The notes below the pieces were generated by a model, which made no database searches, had not been told where the DNA came from, and saw only the letters and a program-made list of their open reading frames with translations. A stretch of DNA of 64,000 bases from Gracilaria vermiculophylla (lineage: Eukaryota; Rhodophyta; Florideophyceae; Gracilariales; Gracilariaceae). Of the stretch, positions 51,994 to 61,195 are shown one piece after another (within the stretch, counting starts at the first letter, position 1; every line of letters starts with the position of its first letter). The translations under genes were made by a program, and so were the position numbers. Where the stretch lies: NCBI GenBank assembly GCA_019155205.2, contig JAHNZQ020000079.1, positions 698,225 to 762,224 on the forward strand. The letters are read 5' to 3'.

Positions 51994-52395
51994 TTATTGC
52001 GGCGCGGGCGGCGCGGGCGGCGCGGGGCGGCGCGGGTTGTCGCGCCAGATCTCGACGCCGACGGCGTCCAGCACGGATGGCAGCGCGACGTGCGGTTTGC
52101 TCACGCTCACGCGCACAGACTGCGCGGCGGGCAGGCGCGCAAACACGCCGTCGGCGATGGTCTGCGCGACGTTCTCCACGAGGAGGCGGGGGCGGCCCTC
52201 GATGACGTCGCGCGCCACATCGACGACGGCGACGTAGTTGAGCGCGTGGCCGAAGTCGTCCGACGCGCACGCCCTGCTCACATCGGCGAACACGTCCACG
52301 TCGACGACGAACTTCTGCCCGAGCGTCTTCTCCGCCTGCAGAACGCCGTGCCGCCCAAACAGCCTCAGCCCGCGCACGAACAGCCGGTCCCTCAT
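51994..52395 (-). CDS. folB: Dihydroneopterin aldolase
   Basis: 133 residues, ATG at 52395. The enzyme converts 7,8-dihydroneopterin to 6-hydroxymethyl-dihydropterin and glycolaldehyde in folate synthesis. The family active-site residues are all present and fall at the same numbers as in Staphylococcus aureus FolB: Glu22 (in QAEKTLGQKF), Tyr54 (ALNYVAVV), Glu74 (LLVENVA) and Lys100 (VSVSKPH). The length suits a stand-alone enzyme, as in plants, and not the fungal multi-domain fusion. A Pro/Ala-rich C-terminal extension (about 12 residues) is extra. No transit peptide is seen. It shares a 265-bp divergent promoter region with the cNMP/carrier gene. Confidence 0.94.
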   Translation of the reverse strand: MRDRLFVRGLRLFGRHGVLQAEKTLGQKFVVDVDVFADVSRACASDDFGHALNYVAVVDVARDVIEGRPRLLVENVAQTIADGVFARLPAAQSVRVSVSKPHVALPSVLDAVGVEIWRDNPRRPAPPAPPAPQ

Positions 52396-52660
52396 CGTGC
52401 GCTCGCCGCGCCGCCGGCCCCTCCGCCACTGCAGCTACGCGCCGCGTCGCCGCGCGTATCTCCGCCGCCGCGTTGCACCACCGTGGCGACGTGTACGGCT
52501 GCCGCGCCGCGCCCTCCGCATCGTAGATATCGCCCAAAAATCTGCCCAACTGCTGCACATTCGCCCCGCGTGCGCCACCGCGTCATCGCCAAGAGCCGTC
52601 AACGCCATCGTCGCCGATCCCCCTCGCCCCTGCATCCCGCCTGTCGCCACCTTCCCAGCA
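52396..52660. promoter_or_regulatory. Divergent promoter region
   Basis: 265 bp between the start codons of dihydroneopterin aldolase (-) and the cNMP-binding/carrier-like protein (+). It is GC-rich with no TATA box. Confidence 0.4.
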
Positions 52661-54028
52661 ATGGCCGCCGCAGACCCCCCTCCCCCGCCCGATTCCGCGC
52701 CGCAGCCGCTCTCCGAGCCCGATGTGCGCGACGCCGCCGCTCGCCTGGCGCGCACCCCCATGTTCCATCGATGCCACTCTTCGCACCTTGTCGCCCTCGC
52801 GCGCGACATGCACAAGGTCGTGTTTCGCCGCGGCGACCTCATTGCCACGCAGAACCAGCCGGCCCACCGCATGCTCATCATGGCCGACGGCTACGCCCGC
52901 AGAATCCGCCGCGGTCTCGACGGCGTCGACCGGCAGCTGCACGCAGCCGACGCCAACGCAATCGCCGAGCTGCACATCACCGCCGGAGCCCCGTTGAACG
53001 CCACCGCAAAATGCGTCACCCAGTCCTGTACCGCTTATGCCATCAGTCGCGCGGCCTTTCGCTCCCACCTGCAACGCAGCCCTCACTTGAGCACTCAAGT
53101 CATCGAGTCCCTTTCCGCCGACGTGGTCAACAACACCCACCAGTTTCGCACCCCGCTCATGTCCCAACGAGCCAACGAAATTAACTTTAGTGCCGTCGCT
53201 GTCGCATCCGTCGTCGAGTCCTACTACAGATCTGCCCTCAACGCCATTCTCAATCGTCGTCTCAGTGGCATATCCGCGCCGCTCTTTCCCAATATGCACG
53301 TGCAGGTTCCGGCCCGCGTCCTGTACATCACCGGATTCAAGAGTTTTCGAGCTTTCTTAGATCGCGAAGTTGATCCAGACAACTTACACACACACCATGC
53401 TCGAGTCGCCGTCAGATTCAGCAAGACCATTGCCCCAGGCGTGATCATGACCCCCATCTCAAGCATCTTGGAGGCCTCCAATGTCGGCCACGTCAACTCG
53501 GAGCCGCTCTTGCGAAGGAGTCTTCGCGGTTCCGTCCCGCGCCTTGCTAGAGAAGTAGTATTCGGCGTTGGTCTCAATCAACTCTCCGACTACATGGAAG
53601 AGAGATATCGCCATTTTGCCCCCAACGCGCTGGTTGCCAACATGGCCGGTTCGCTTAGTGCCGGCGTTATCTCGGGCTATGTCTCTCACGTCCCGCACAA
53701 CCTTAGCACGTACAAGCTTCTCAACCCACACAAATCATACTCTCAACTCTTTGAGCTCTTCGTCAACAAATCTGTGCCGCAGCATCTAATTCCGAAGGCG
53801 CTGCCGCCAGTTGCTGTTCCTTTTACAAAGATTGCGATGGCATGCTTGTTTCCCCGAGGCGTCATGATCCGCACAGTCCAAATATGTGGGTCGTTTGCCA
53901 TTCTAAATGGAATCATCTTTCTAATAGAGGCGGATAGTAGAAACCGCATGGAGAGAGTGATAGAGTCCGTCACTGAAGAAACCACAGCGGAAGAAGGTAT
54001 CAAAGTGGCTCGTTCTCAGTCCGAGTGA
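52661..54028 (+). CDS. cNMP-binding-like domain fused to a mitochondrial-carrier-like region
   Basis: 455 residues from the ATG at 52661; the frame is open upstream, but that part overlaps the promoter and the antisense folB gene. Residues about 30-145 look like a cyclic-nucleotide-binding fold: VFRRGDLIATQNQPAHRMLIM, an ELHITAGAP segment, then NATAKCVTQSCTAYAISRAAF. The phosphate-binding Arg motif of true cNMP sensors is not clear. The second half (about 170-430) reads like a divergent mitochondrial carrier: FSKTIAPGVIMTPIS, PRLAREVVFGVGLNQLSDY, then MAGSLSAGVISGYVSH and a final FPRGVMIRTVQICGS, with small-residue helices. The typical PX[DE]XX[KR] signatures are degenerate. Possible role: regulated carrier in an organelle membrane. 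Carrier assignment is tentative. Confidence 0.65.
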   Translation: MAAADPPPPPDSAPQPLSEPDVRDAAARLARTPMFHRCHSSHLVALARDMHKVVFRRGDLIATQNQPAHRMLIMADGYARRIRRGLDGVDRQLHAADANAIAELHITAGAPLNATAKCVTQSCTAYAISRAAFRSHLQRSPHLSTQVIESLSADVVNNTHQFRTPLMSQRANEINFSAVAVASVVESYYRSALNAILNRRLSGISAPLFPNMHVQVPARVLYITGFKSFRAFLDREVDPDNLHTHHARVAVRFSKTIAPGVIMTPISSILEASNVGHVNSEPLLRRSLRGSVPRLAREVVFGVGLNQLSDYMEERYRHFAPNALVANMAGSLSAGVISGYVSHVPHNLSTYKLLNPHKSYSQLFELFVNKSVPQHLIPKALPPVAVPFTKIAMACLFPRGVMIRTVQICGSFAILNGIIFLIEADSRNRMERVIESVTEETTAEEGIKVARSQSE

Positions 54029-54107
54029 CCTATCATTGGGTCGAACCACTCTCCCTTCGAATCGAGCGCGCTTTGTTCGGTGCTCTTCCGATTCTAACTC
54101 GGAGAAA

Positions 54108-55277
54108 TCATCTTAGTTCTTCATTTTCGGCTTCCTCCAAAGGTTTGGTGATAGAGTAGACAGCTTGCTCAAAATATGACAAGAATTCGCAATGGTCTTT
54201 GTTCCTTCGAATGGATTCATCGAAGGAAGCACGCGCCCCATCGATGAGAACCTGAGCAATTTGTTTCCAGCTGAGTTTGCAGTGGAGTTTAGCTCGAACA
54301 ATCTCTTCGTCAGCATGAGGTCTGTTGTTCACCGTGCCACTGAGTAGCATGTTGTCACAATTGAAGGCAGCTACCCTCACACCGCGCTCCAGGAGGCGCC
54401 GTATGGGGTGCAGGTCAAGACGATCGGCTTCAACTTTGTGACCACCACTACAATTTGCCGTCAGACAAGTCTCGAGGAAAGCAGAACGCATAGCCTTACA
54501 CAGGTGAACACTCCTGTCGAGAACAAGACCATGTCCTATCCGCTCCGCGCCAATTTCTAACGCCAATGAGAGGTTTTCTTCCGTACCTTCGTAGACAGAT
54601 TCGCCGGCGTGAATAGTGAGAGGCACGCCCGAGCGTGCAGCAGCCTGCAACGGGTCTACGTGAAATCGAAGCGGGTATGAGCGCTCATCCCCAGCAACAT
54701 CTAGGCCGATGACGCCTCGGTGCAACCATCTCTGAGCGAGATGGCAAACCTGTCGTACCCGGCCATCATCATGCGATCGCAGGGCACACAAAATGACGCC
54801 GCCCTTCAAGCCATGCGGCAGACGGGATGCCGCCTCTGCACGCGCCTGATTAAAGCCGTTGACCACAGCAGCTATGACTTGGTCAGCCGTGAGCCCCTCC
54901 TCCATGTGCAGCAGAGGACAGAATCGAAGCTCGACGACCCACACATTGTGGTGGACGAGTGCGAGAACGACTTGGCGCGTGGCGACGGTGAGCTCGTCGA
55001 CGGTCTGCAAAAACTGATTGCAAAAGTCAAACTGTGACCAATTAGAATTGGCGCGTTGCACGAAGGCCCCTTGCGCCACATCGCGCTGCTTGGAAGCTAC
55101 GAGGTACGTTCGAAGGTGGGCGGCGTCACACGGCAATTTCAGCCCTCTGGCTGCCGCCCGCTGCTCAATGAAGCTCTCGGATATGGAGCCGTCCAAGTGA
55201 AGATGCAACTGCACCTTGGGCAATCTGCTGGCCACCTCTCGCACCCGCCCACGACACTGTGCATCACCAAATTGCAT
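54108..55277 (-). CDS. Adenosine deaminase family protein
   Basis: 389 residues from the ATG at 55277; earlier in-frame codons lack ATG. The family deaminates adenosine to inosine with one zinc ion. Seen: PKVQLHLHLDG with zinc ligands His25 and His27, GVIGLDVAGDE, TIHAGES with a zinc His and the catalytic Glu, then ERIGHG, and NCDNMLLSGT near the C-terminus carrying the zinc Asp. The residue after that Asp is Asn, where animal enzymes have a second Asp. Asn is usual in the actinobacterial-type group (TDN motif). No signal peptide is obvious. The gene ends 79 bp from the end of the convergent cNMP/carrier gene. Confidence 0.92.
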   Translation of the reverse strand: MQFGDAQCRGRVREVASRLPKVQLHLHLDGSISESFIEQRAAARGLKLPCDAAHLRTYLVASKQRDVAQGAFVQRANSNWSQFDFCNQFLQTVDELTVATRQVVLALVHHNVWVVELRFCPLLHMEEGLTADQVIAAVVNGFNQARAEAASRLPHGLKGGVILCALRSHDDGRVRQVCHLAQRWLHRGVIGLDVAGDERSYPLRFHVDPLQAAARSGVPLTIHAGESVYEGTEENLSLALEIGAERIGHGLVLDRSVHLCKAMRSAFLETCLTANCSGGHKVEADRLDLHPIRRLLERGVRVAAFNCDNMLLSGTVNNRPHADEEIVRAKLHCKLSWKQIAQVLIDGARASFDESIRRNKDHCEFLSYFEQAVYSITKPLEEAENEELR

Positions 55278-55710
55278 ATCTGCCGCAAACGGGAGATGAG
55301 CTTGATATTTGCCTTGCGGACGCACACTCCCTTGAGGAGATGACGGACAGAGATTGTCGCGCGTGCCACGCGAGGCCTACGTGCAATCTGGCGGCCACAC
55401 GCCGCGCGGGGGGGCCACTGGTTGGTGCGCTGCAAGCTGCGCAGCCAATCAAAAGGCGCGAGAATGCATGCGAATAATTGCGCACGTCTTCCTCGAGCCG
55501 CTGCCAGATTGCGCTGCAGCACAAGACCGCATGTGGCGCCTCCGTCCCTCGCTGCACCTCGAGCAAATCTGCTTGAATCCTCCTACCCCCGTCGGAACTT
55601 GGCTTGCGGCGCATGCCTCGGTAGAAGCGAACGCTACCCTTCTATTACTTCGTGCCGTCTAGTTGCTCGTTGCCTCGCCGCCCCCCAAGGCCTCTACTCT
55701 ACTTGTTACC
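55278..55710. promoter_or_regulatory. Divergent promoter region
   Basis: 433 bp between the starts of adenosine deaminase (-) and the ACT-domain protein (+). No TATA box was seen near either start. Confidence 0.35.
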
Positions 55711-56382
55711 ATGTCGCTTGCTTCCAGACTCCCCGCGCTGCTTCGCTCGCGTGCCACGCCAGCTGCCTCGGTAGCCCGCTTTACCACCATTGCGTGCTCG
55801 ACGCAGCCGACACGGACGCCCGAGCCCGCCACCGCCGCCGATGCCGACCCGCGTCCTCACCATGCCGTTGTCTCTGTCGCCGGTCGGGATCGTATCGGGA
55901 TCGTCAACACCTTCACCAACGCCGTCGAGAAGTACAAGGCAAATATTGAGGAATCAAAAATGGCCATTCTCGGCGGCGACTTCGCAATGATTGTGTACAT
56001 CAGCTTGGAGAAGGACGCCGACGCAGTGGATTTGGAGAGATTGCTGCACGAGCAGTTGCCCGAATTTTCCATCTCGTTGCGCACGACCACAGCTCCCGCC
56101 GACGAGAATCCGGAGGAGCCCATGTGGAGAATCTCCGTTGAGGCCCCAGACCAGCCTGGCATTGCTTCCGCAGTATCGCAGGCGCTGGCTACGCATGGGG
56201 GCCATGTCCATGAGATGGAAACTGAGACGAGCACAGCCCCGTTTGCAGGCTATGCGCTCTTCATTCTCAACGGGCGTGTCAGCATGGCCGATGCCGAGCT
56301 TGACAAGATCTCCGAGGCCCTCACAATGGTAGAAGAGAAATTTGGAGCCTCCATCACTCTTGACCAAATTTCAAAGACCTAG
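55711..56382 (+). CDS. Double ACT-domain protein (GcvR-like), probably organelle-targeted
   Basis: 223 residues from the ATG at 55711. Residues 1-45 are rich in Ser, Ala, Arg and Thr with few acids, as in transit peptides. Two ACT domains follow: about 50-128 (VVSVAGRDRIGIVNTFTNAV) and about 138-212 (WRISVEAPDQPGIASAVSQAL). The arrangement matches bacterial GcvR, a regulator of the glycine cleavage system. ACT domains usually bind amino acids. There is no catalytic domain, so a regulatory or binding role is likely; the ligand is unknown. Plastid or mitochondrial location is inferred from the N-terminus. It converges on the RanBPM-like gene, 256 bp away. Confidence 0.85.
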   Translation: MSLASRLPALLRSRATPAASVARFTTIACSTQPTRTPEPATAADADPRPHHAVVSVAGRDRIGIVNTFTNAVEKYKANIEESKMAILGGDFAMIVYISLEKDADAVDLERLLHEQLPEFSISLRTTTAPADENPEEPMWRISVEAPDQPGIASAVSQALATHGGHVHEMETETSTAPFAGYALFILNGRVSMADAELDKISEALTMVEEKFGASITLDQISKT

Positions 56383-56638
56383 CTCAATTGCTCAGCCCCT
56401 GTTGTTCAAGAACACTATCCTTGTGTCAAAATGAAACGTCAACCTCTAGGTGCGCATCACATGGAGGTGCCTTTCGCGGCCAAAAGTCCCCGTAGATACA
56501 CTGTAGGATACGTTTGTGTATATGCCATCCTTTCAAGCCTCTACAAATATCGCTCCTTGCTATTGTTTGCTACGCGTTCGTTTTGTAAACATCAGTCCTA
56601 TTCTAGTCGACTATAACATTCGTGCATTACGATGCCAA

Positions 56639-58045
56639 TCACAGCATGTCCTGAGCCGATACCAGCGCTGCCGGCCCGTTGCCCATCATCATCAAATGCT
56701 TCAATATGTTATTGTTATGACATATGAATCGCTCCAGTAAGGATCTCATTGGTCGCCCCTGCGACGCCAGGATAGCAGAGTTCACATTGTCTGCTACCTG
56801 TTCGCGCCTGCTTTGTTTTGTTAGGTAACCTGTGGGACTTTCGGCAGGATTTCCGTAAGCCAGCAACAAATAAACATCACGCAAAATGTCTGCATAAGGT
56901 AATGCCTTGTCCGTGCTGGGAATGGAATCATCGCTGTCTTGGGCGGTTTTGATGTACTCCTTGTCGCGGAAAACAGACAGCTCTTGTCGCCCATACTCTA
57001 CTGTTTCTTCGAGACTGGCACCGCTGACAATCATCTCAATAAATTTTTGTGTGAGCAGCAAGAATCGCACGTTGAGTTGGGTCTTCAGCACTTGAGGGAA
57101 TTGTTTATCCAGGTCGTTGATGGCGGCATCAATATCACCTTGCAGAACCTTTTCACATACAGCTTGGCGCTTGAGCATACAGTCGCGCTCCCGTTGGTAA
57201 ATTTGTTCACGGCCTTCGTCCTTTGCAAAAGCGGCGGCTGTCTGCGAGTAGCCGTTGTGCATGAGGTACATGAGAACTGTATCTGTGAGAATGGTGTAGT
57301 CTTGCGGCAGAGGCTTGGCCATGATTTTGGTAAGAATCCTATCGCGCTGCTGGCGCGCGTATGATTCAATATCAAAGGCAAAAGCTTTGTGACCGAAGTT
57401 GGCGCTGATGCTGCCGTTCATGGATTGCATTCCAACTGTTGGGTACAGCACACCGCCTAGATTGGTAAAGGCGGTGCCCAGATTCTTTCCATTGCGGGTG
57501 AAGAAAACAACGTTGTCCACGAGGTCCCAGCAGCAGCCGATGACGTCACCAGTGCCGTACTTGGGTCCGTATGCGTTGCCGGCGATGCCAGTTTGACGGA
57601 AGAGGAGGCCGTCGTCTCCGTGGTATGCGTAGCTGCCGGCCTCCCAGCCGGGCATCTTGCCGAGGTTAACCTTGTGATCGCACAGACCGACGCCGATGCG
57701 GCCGGTGTCGCCCTGGTCCACGATGCAAATCTCGTAGTAGTAGAGGGCGATGCCATCGCGAGGAATGGGTTGGGAGGTACGAATGGAAGCGGCGTCCTTC
57801 TCCTCCCTGCCGGGGCCGTTATAAGTGACGACAAGGCCGGCATGGGAGCACTGCAGGTGGTCGGTCTTGTCGTCTTCGGAAAAGGCGAGCGGGCGGAGGT
57901 TACGGCGAGCGGGGTGCACGGAGCAAATACCATTGACGCAAAGGGGGGCGTCAGCGGCACGGCGCCTGAAACGGTGCAGCGGCACGGCCTGTTCGAGAGA
58001 ATAAATGGGGGGGCGCATGGTCCTTCGACGCTTTCGACGCTTCAT
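56639..58045 (-). CDS. RanBPM/GID1-type protein (SPRY-LisH-CTLH-CRA)
   Basis: 468 residues from the ATG at 58045 (MKRRKRRR); a second ATG nine codons on (MRPPIYSL) is possible. Domain order: SPRY about 60-225 (YYYEICIVDQGDTGRIGVGL, then YGTGDVIGCCWDL and VVFFTRNG), LisH about 257-288 (LMYLMHNGYSQTAAAF), CTLH about 295-350, and a C-terminal CRA region to 468. This is the order of Ran-binding protein 9/10 and yeast Gid1/Vid30, a scaffold of the GID/CTLH ubiquitin ligase that binds substrates or substrate receptors. A short basic N-terminus may be a nuclear signal. It is divergent from the oligopeptidase B gene. Confidence 0.94.
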   Translation of the reverse strand: MKRRKRRRTMRPPIYSLEQAVPLHRFRRRAADAPLCVNGICSVHPARRNLRPLAFSEDDKTDHLQCSHAGLVVTYNGPGREEKDAASIRTSQPIPRDGIALYYYEICIVDQGDTGRIGVGLCDHKVNLGKMPGWEAGSYAYHGDDGLLFRQTGIAGNAYGPKYGTGDVIGCCWDLVDNVVFFTRNGKNLGTAFTNLGGVLYPTVGMQSMNGSISANFGHKAFAFDIESYARQQRDRILTKIMAKPLPQDYTILTDTVLMYLMHNGYSQTAAAFAKDEGREQIYQRERDCMLKRQAVCEKVLQGDIDAAINDLDKQFPQVLKTQLNVRFLLLTQKFIEMIVSGASLEETVEYGRQELSVFRDKEYIKTAQDSDDSIPSTDKALPYADILRDVYLLLAYGNPAESPTGYLTKQSRREQVADNVNSAILASQGRPMRSLLERFICHNNNILKHLMMMGNGPAALVSAQDML

Positions 58046-58493
58046 CAACGAGCCGGCGAACGAGCGCGGCGAGGGGGGAGGAGGGGGGAGGGGGGGTGCG
58101 CAGGGGCGCGGGCGGCGAAAGGGGACGTTCGGCTATGGTGTGGAGGGCGGGCTGTGGGCGGTCAAGGAGGGAGTCGCGGCACGACTGAGGGCAGGCGTGG
58201 CCGCTGTGGCGCGAAGGGCTGCGAGACGCAAGCGGCCGAGCGGGCCGCTGGGGGGGCGCACGTGAACAGAGGTGGCACGTGCGTGCCGTTGCTTGTCGAA
58301 GGCGAACCGCAAAGCTTTCTCTTCCTATGTGCACGTGGCCACGCACGTGCGTTGTCACCAGTTGCGTCTGGGTGCTGCGCCCCGTGCGTTTCGGCATCGG
58401 TGTCGACACCTGTGCCTGGTGGCGCGTCATGTTCGCTTTGCGTCGCGCCGGCGGAGAACGCGGACCGGGCCGGGGCGCGCTGCAACGTCTGCA
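58046..58493. promoter_or_regulatory. Divergent promoter region
   Basis: About 450 bp between the RanBPM-like gene (-) and oligopeptidase B (+). It includes G-rich runs near 58075-58100. No TATA box seen. Confidence 0.35.
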
Positions 58494-60872
58494 ATGGACG
58501 ATGAGTGCCCGCACCGTCGCGCCAAAGTGCTGCGCCCAAGTCGCTCACAAGCCGCTTTGCCGTTGCGCCGGTCGGACGGAGCCTTCTCCTCGGTCACCAT
58601 GTCCTCTACGCCGCCGTCGTCGACGGGCTCGCCGCTCGCCGTCTCGCTGCCGCGCTTGGCTGTCGCCGCCGGTGTCGGTCTTGCGGCCGTGGCCGCTGAG
58701 TATTTGCGTCGCATCCGCAGGGGTGCCGTGCGCTCCACGCCCCCGGTGCCGCCCGAGAAGCCGCATGACGTACAATTCGGCAAAGTTCCCGGCAAAGACC
58801 ATGGCGACGGTGCCCTCATTGATCCCCCCGAGGTGGTTACAGACCCCTTCTATTGGATGCGCGATGACGAGAGGTCGGATCCGCAAGTGCTGCAGCACCT
58901 TCGCGAGGAAAATGCCTACACCAACTACATGACGTTGTCTAATCGCCCATTTGTGCGCCGCGTGTACAAAGAACTGCTGTCCCACTTTGTGGAAACCGAT
59001 TCCGCGGTCCCAATTAAAGACGGTCGGTATGCGTATTACACTAGAACCGTCAAGGGAAAGAGCTATCCGTTCTACTGCCGGAAGCCCATCGTGGACGATA
59101 CACTCGGCCCTGAGCAGATAATGCTCGACGTCAATCGTCTGGCGAGAGGAAAGAAGCACTGTTCCGTCGCCTCGTGCTCTGTCAGTCCTGATGCAAACAT
59201 CATGGCTTATGTCGTTGATTTTTCTGGCTACGAAACTTATGAGATCTACTTCAAGAACCTAGATACAGGCGACATACTGCACGAAGACACCATACGAAAC
59301 ACTACCGGCAACTTCGAATGGGGTCGCGACAATTCTTCCGTTTACTACACCACATTTGACGATTCCCATCGCCCTTACAAGCTATGGTGTCATCAAATGC
59401 GCACAACTCGGTCCCCTGATGCACCCGATCCCAAACTCTCTGAAGATTTTTGCCTCTTTACTGAGATTGATACCGAGTTCTACCTGCAGTTTGAGAAGTC
59501 TCTTTCGAAGCGCTTTCTGTTCGTGGGCTCCTCGGCCAGCACTGTGTCGGAGCATCGATTTCTTGATTTGCACAACCCAGACATTGGTATCAAGTTGTTC
59601 CGCGAAAGAACCCCTGGCGTATTGTACGATGTTTTCCACGCTACGCACAATTTCATGTACGTGGTTACAAACATCGAAGGCGCCACTAACTTCAAACTTA
59701 TGCGCACCACGACCAACGCTCCTGATGTCTGGACCGAATTCCTTCGCTACGACAAGGAGCGCAAGATCGATGGCGTGGTGTCTTTCGAGACGTTTGCAGT
59801 TGTGTCTGGACGACAAAGTGGTTATGAGCAGCTGTGGGTGCTGCCGGAACATAATCCTCAAAAGATGTATTCTGTTGACACTGAAGAGACAGCACACGTC
59901 ATTGGCATTGGGAGAAATTGTGAGTACGACGCCACTTCCTTCCGGTACATTTATTCTTCACTCACTACTCCCAAACGCGACTATGAGTATAATGTGAGGG
60001 TAAAAGAGAGCGTCTGTCTGAAAGAAGACGATGTACCGGGCTACAAAAAGCAGCTCTACAAAACTGAGCGCTTGGAAGCTATCAGCGCAGATGGAACCAA
60101 AGTACCAATTTCTTTGGTATACAATTCCAAGGCGATATTAGAGAATGAACCAAACATGCTGCATCTGTATGGATATGGTTCATATGAGATTTCCATTGAT
60201 CCGTACTTTTCTATGACTAGGCTACCTATGCTTGATCGAGGCGTTATCTACGCTATTGCACACATTCGCGGCGGAGGAGAGTTTGGGAGGGAATGGTACG
60301 AGGCGGCTAGGTTTGAAACCAAGGCAAAAACATTTGAGGATTTCTGCGCTTGCGCTGAACATTTGGTACAGATTGGCAAAACCACGCCGAGGTTGCTATC
60401 CATTGAAGGTCGCTCTGCGGGAGGGCTCTTGATGGGTGCTGTGCTCAACATGCGTCCAGAACTTTTCAAAGCCGCAGTTGCTGGTGTACCTTTTGTAGAT
60501 GTGATGAATACAATGTCAGACCCATCAATACCCCTCACCACCGGAGAGTGGCAAGAGTGGGGTAATCCGCACCATCGCAAGTATTTCGATGCTATCAAAC
60601 AATATTGTCCTTATACAAACGTGGGTCCAAAGCCGTATCCGGCCGTGCTTATTCTCGCTGGATTGTATGACCCTCGCGTCATGTACTCCGAGCCGGCAAA
60701 ATGGGCTGCCAAGCTTCGGAAATATACTACGAGAAGTGATCCTATTTTGCTGAAGGTGGATATGTCGAGCGGGCATTTCTCCGCTTCAAACAGGTACAGT
60801 TATCTGTCGGAGAAGGCATTTGACATGGCATGGGTGCTTCAACAATTGGGCGCGGCAGAGAACCCCATTTGA
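58494..60872 (+). CDS. Oligopeptidase B (prolyl oligopeptidase family S9A), N-terminally anchored
   Basis: 792 residues from the first ATG (58494), or 757 from the ATG at 58599, which has a better context (ACCATGT). The enzyme cleaves short peptides after basic residues. The beta-propeller region (about residues 90-520) begins PPEVVTDPFYWMRDD, typical of the family. The hydrolase part carries the triad Ser641 (GRSAGG), Asp726 (AGLYDPRV) and His761 (SSGHFSAS), numbered from 58494. Residues before about 80 include a hydrophobic stretch, LAVAAGVGLAAVAAEYL, followed by RRIRR. This suggests a membrane anchor or organelle signal not found in bacterial enzymes. The gene ends 62 bp before a minus-strand open frame. 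Confidence 0.94.
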   Translation: MDDECPHRRAKVLRPSRSQAALPLRRSDGAFSSVTMSSTPPSSTGSPLAVSLPRLAVAAGVGLAAVAAEYLRRIRRGAVRSTPPVPPEKPHDVQFGKVPGKDHGDGALIDPPEVVTDPFYWMRDDERSDPQVLQHLREENAYTNYMTLSNRPFVRRVYKELLSHFVETDSAVPIKDGRYAYYTRTVKGKSYPFYCRKPIVDDTLGPEQIMLDVNRLARGKKHCSVASCSVSPDANIMAYVVDFSGYETYEIYFKNLDTGDILHEDTIRNTTGNFEWGRDNSSVYYTTFDDSHRPYKLWCHQMRTTRSPDAPDPKLSEDFCLFTEIDTEFYLQFEKSLSKRFLFVGSSASTVSEHRFLDLHNPDIGIKLFRERTPGVLYDVFHATHNFMYVVTNIEGATNFKLMRTTTNAPDVWTEFLRYDKERKIDGVVSFETFAVVSGRQSGYEQLWVLPEHNPQKMYSVDTEETAHVIGIGRNCEYDATSFRYIYSSLTTPKRDYEYNVRVKESVCLKEDDVPGYKKQLYKTERLEAISADGTKVPISLVYNSKAILENEPNMLHLYGYGSYEISIDPYFSMTRLPMLDRGVIYAIAHIRGGGEFGREWYEAARFETKAKTFEDFCACAEHLVQIGKTTPRLLSIEGRSAGGLLMGAVLNMRPELFKAAVAGVPFVDVMNTMSDPSIPLTTGEWQEWGNPHHRKYFDAIKQYCPYTNVGPKPYPAVLILAGLYDPRVMYSEPAKWAAKLRKYTTRSDPILLKVDMSSGHFSASNRYSYLSEKAFDMAWVLQQLGAAENPI

Positions 60873-60934
60873 GCATAACCGCGTCTACTATTAAAAAATG
60901 GAATGCTCGTTGTGCTTTTTTAGTCTAACATCAC

Positions 60935-61195
60935 TTATGTTTCCGTCGTGAACGTCATGGAAAGCTCTGCTGTTCCGATATGACCTGCCAAATAAACTGT
61001 TGGACTATACTCAACTGTGAAGCCGTGTGCGAATGATCCGCTGCTCTCTTCCCCAGCAAGAGTAAATGATGCAACGGTGATACCGTACCTGTGGTCAAGG
61101 GTTTTCCCTCTACCGGAGTCAACGACGGCGACGATGATACCAGGGATAGGATCATTAACCCTTTCCGCCTTCTCAATGTCGCGTTCCGAACTGTT
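60935..61195 (-). CDS. Exon-like open frame, unknown protein
   Basis: On the minus strand, 86 codons are open from 61195 to the TAA at 60935. The translation is well mixed and protein-like, with VNDPIPGIIVAVVDSG near the start and GFTVEYSPTVYLAGHIG further on, then a Thr-rich end. It has no internal start Met before the last residues, and an in-frame stop lies just upstream (61196-61198). It would therefore have to be a last exon entered through an acceptor such as the CAG at about 61193. A first exon in 61200-61465 is possible but not demonstrated. No family was recognised. It converges with oligopeptidase B and is divergent from the polymerase gene. Confidence 0.35.
   Translation of the reverse strand, partial: NSSERDIEKAERVNDPIPGIIVAVVDSGRGKTLDHRYGITVASFTLAGEESSGSFAHGFTVEYSPTVYLAGHIGTAELSMTFTTET

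Noticed and set aside
51386..52558. Minus-strand frame of 390 codons across BCD1 and folB
   Set aside because: It is Arg/Ala-rich and out of phase with both genes, which have clear family motifs.
57593..58504. Plus-strand frame of 303 codons opposite the RanBPM gene
   Set aside because: The SPRY/LisH/CTLH domains lie on the minus strand; this frame is Gly/Ala/Arg-rich noise that also covers the divergent promoter.
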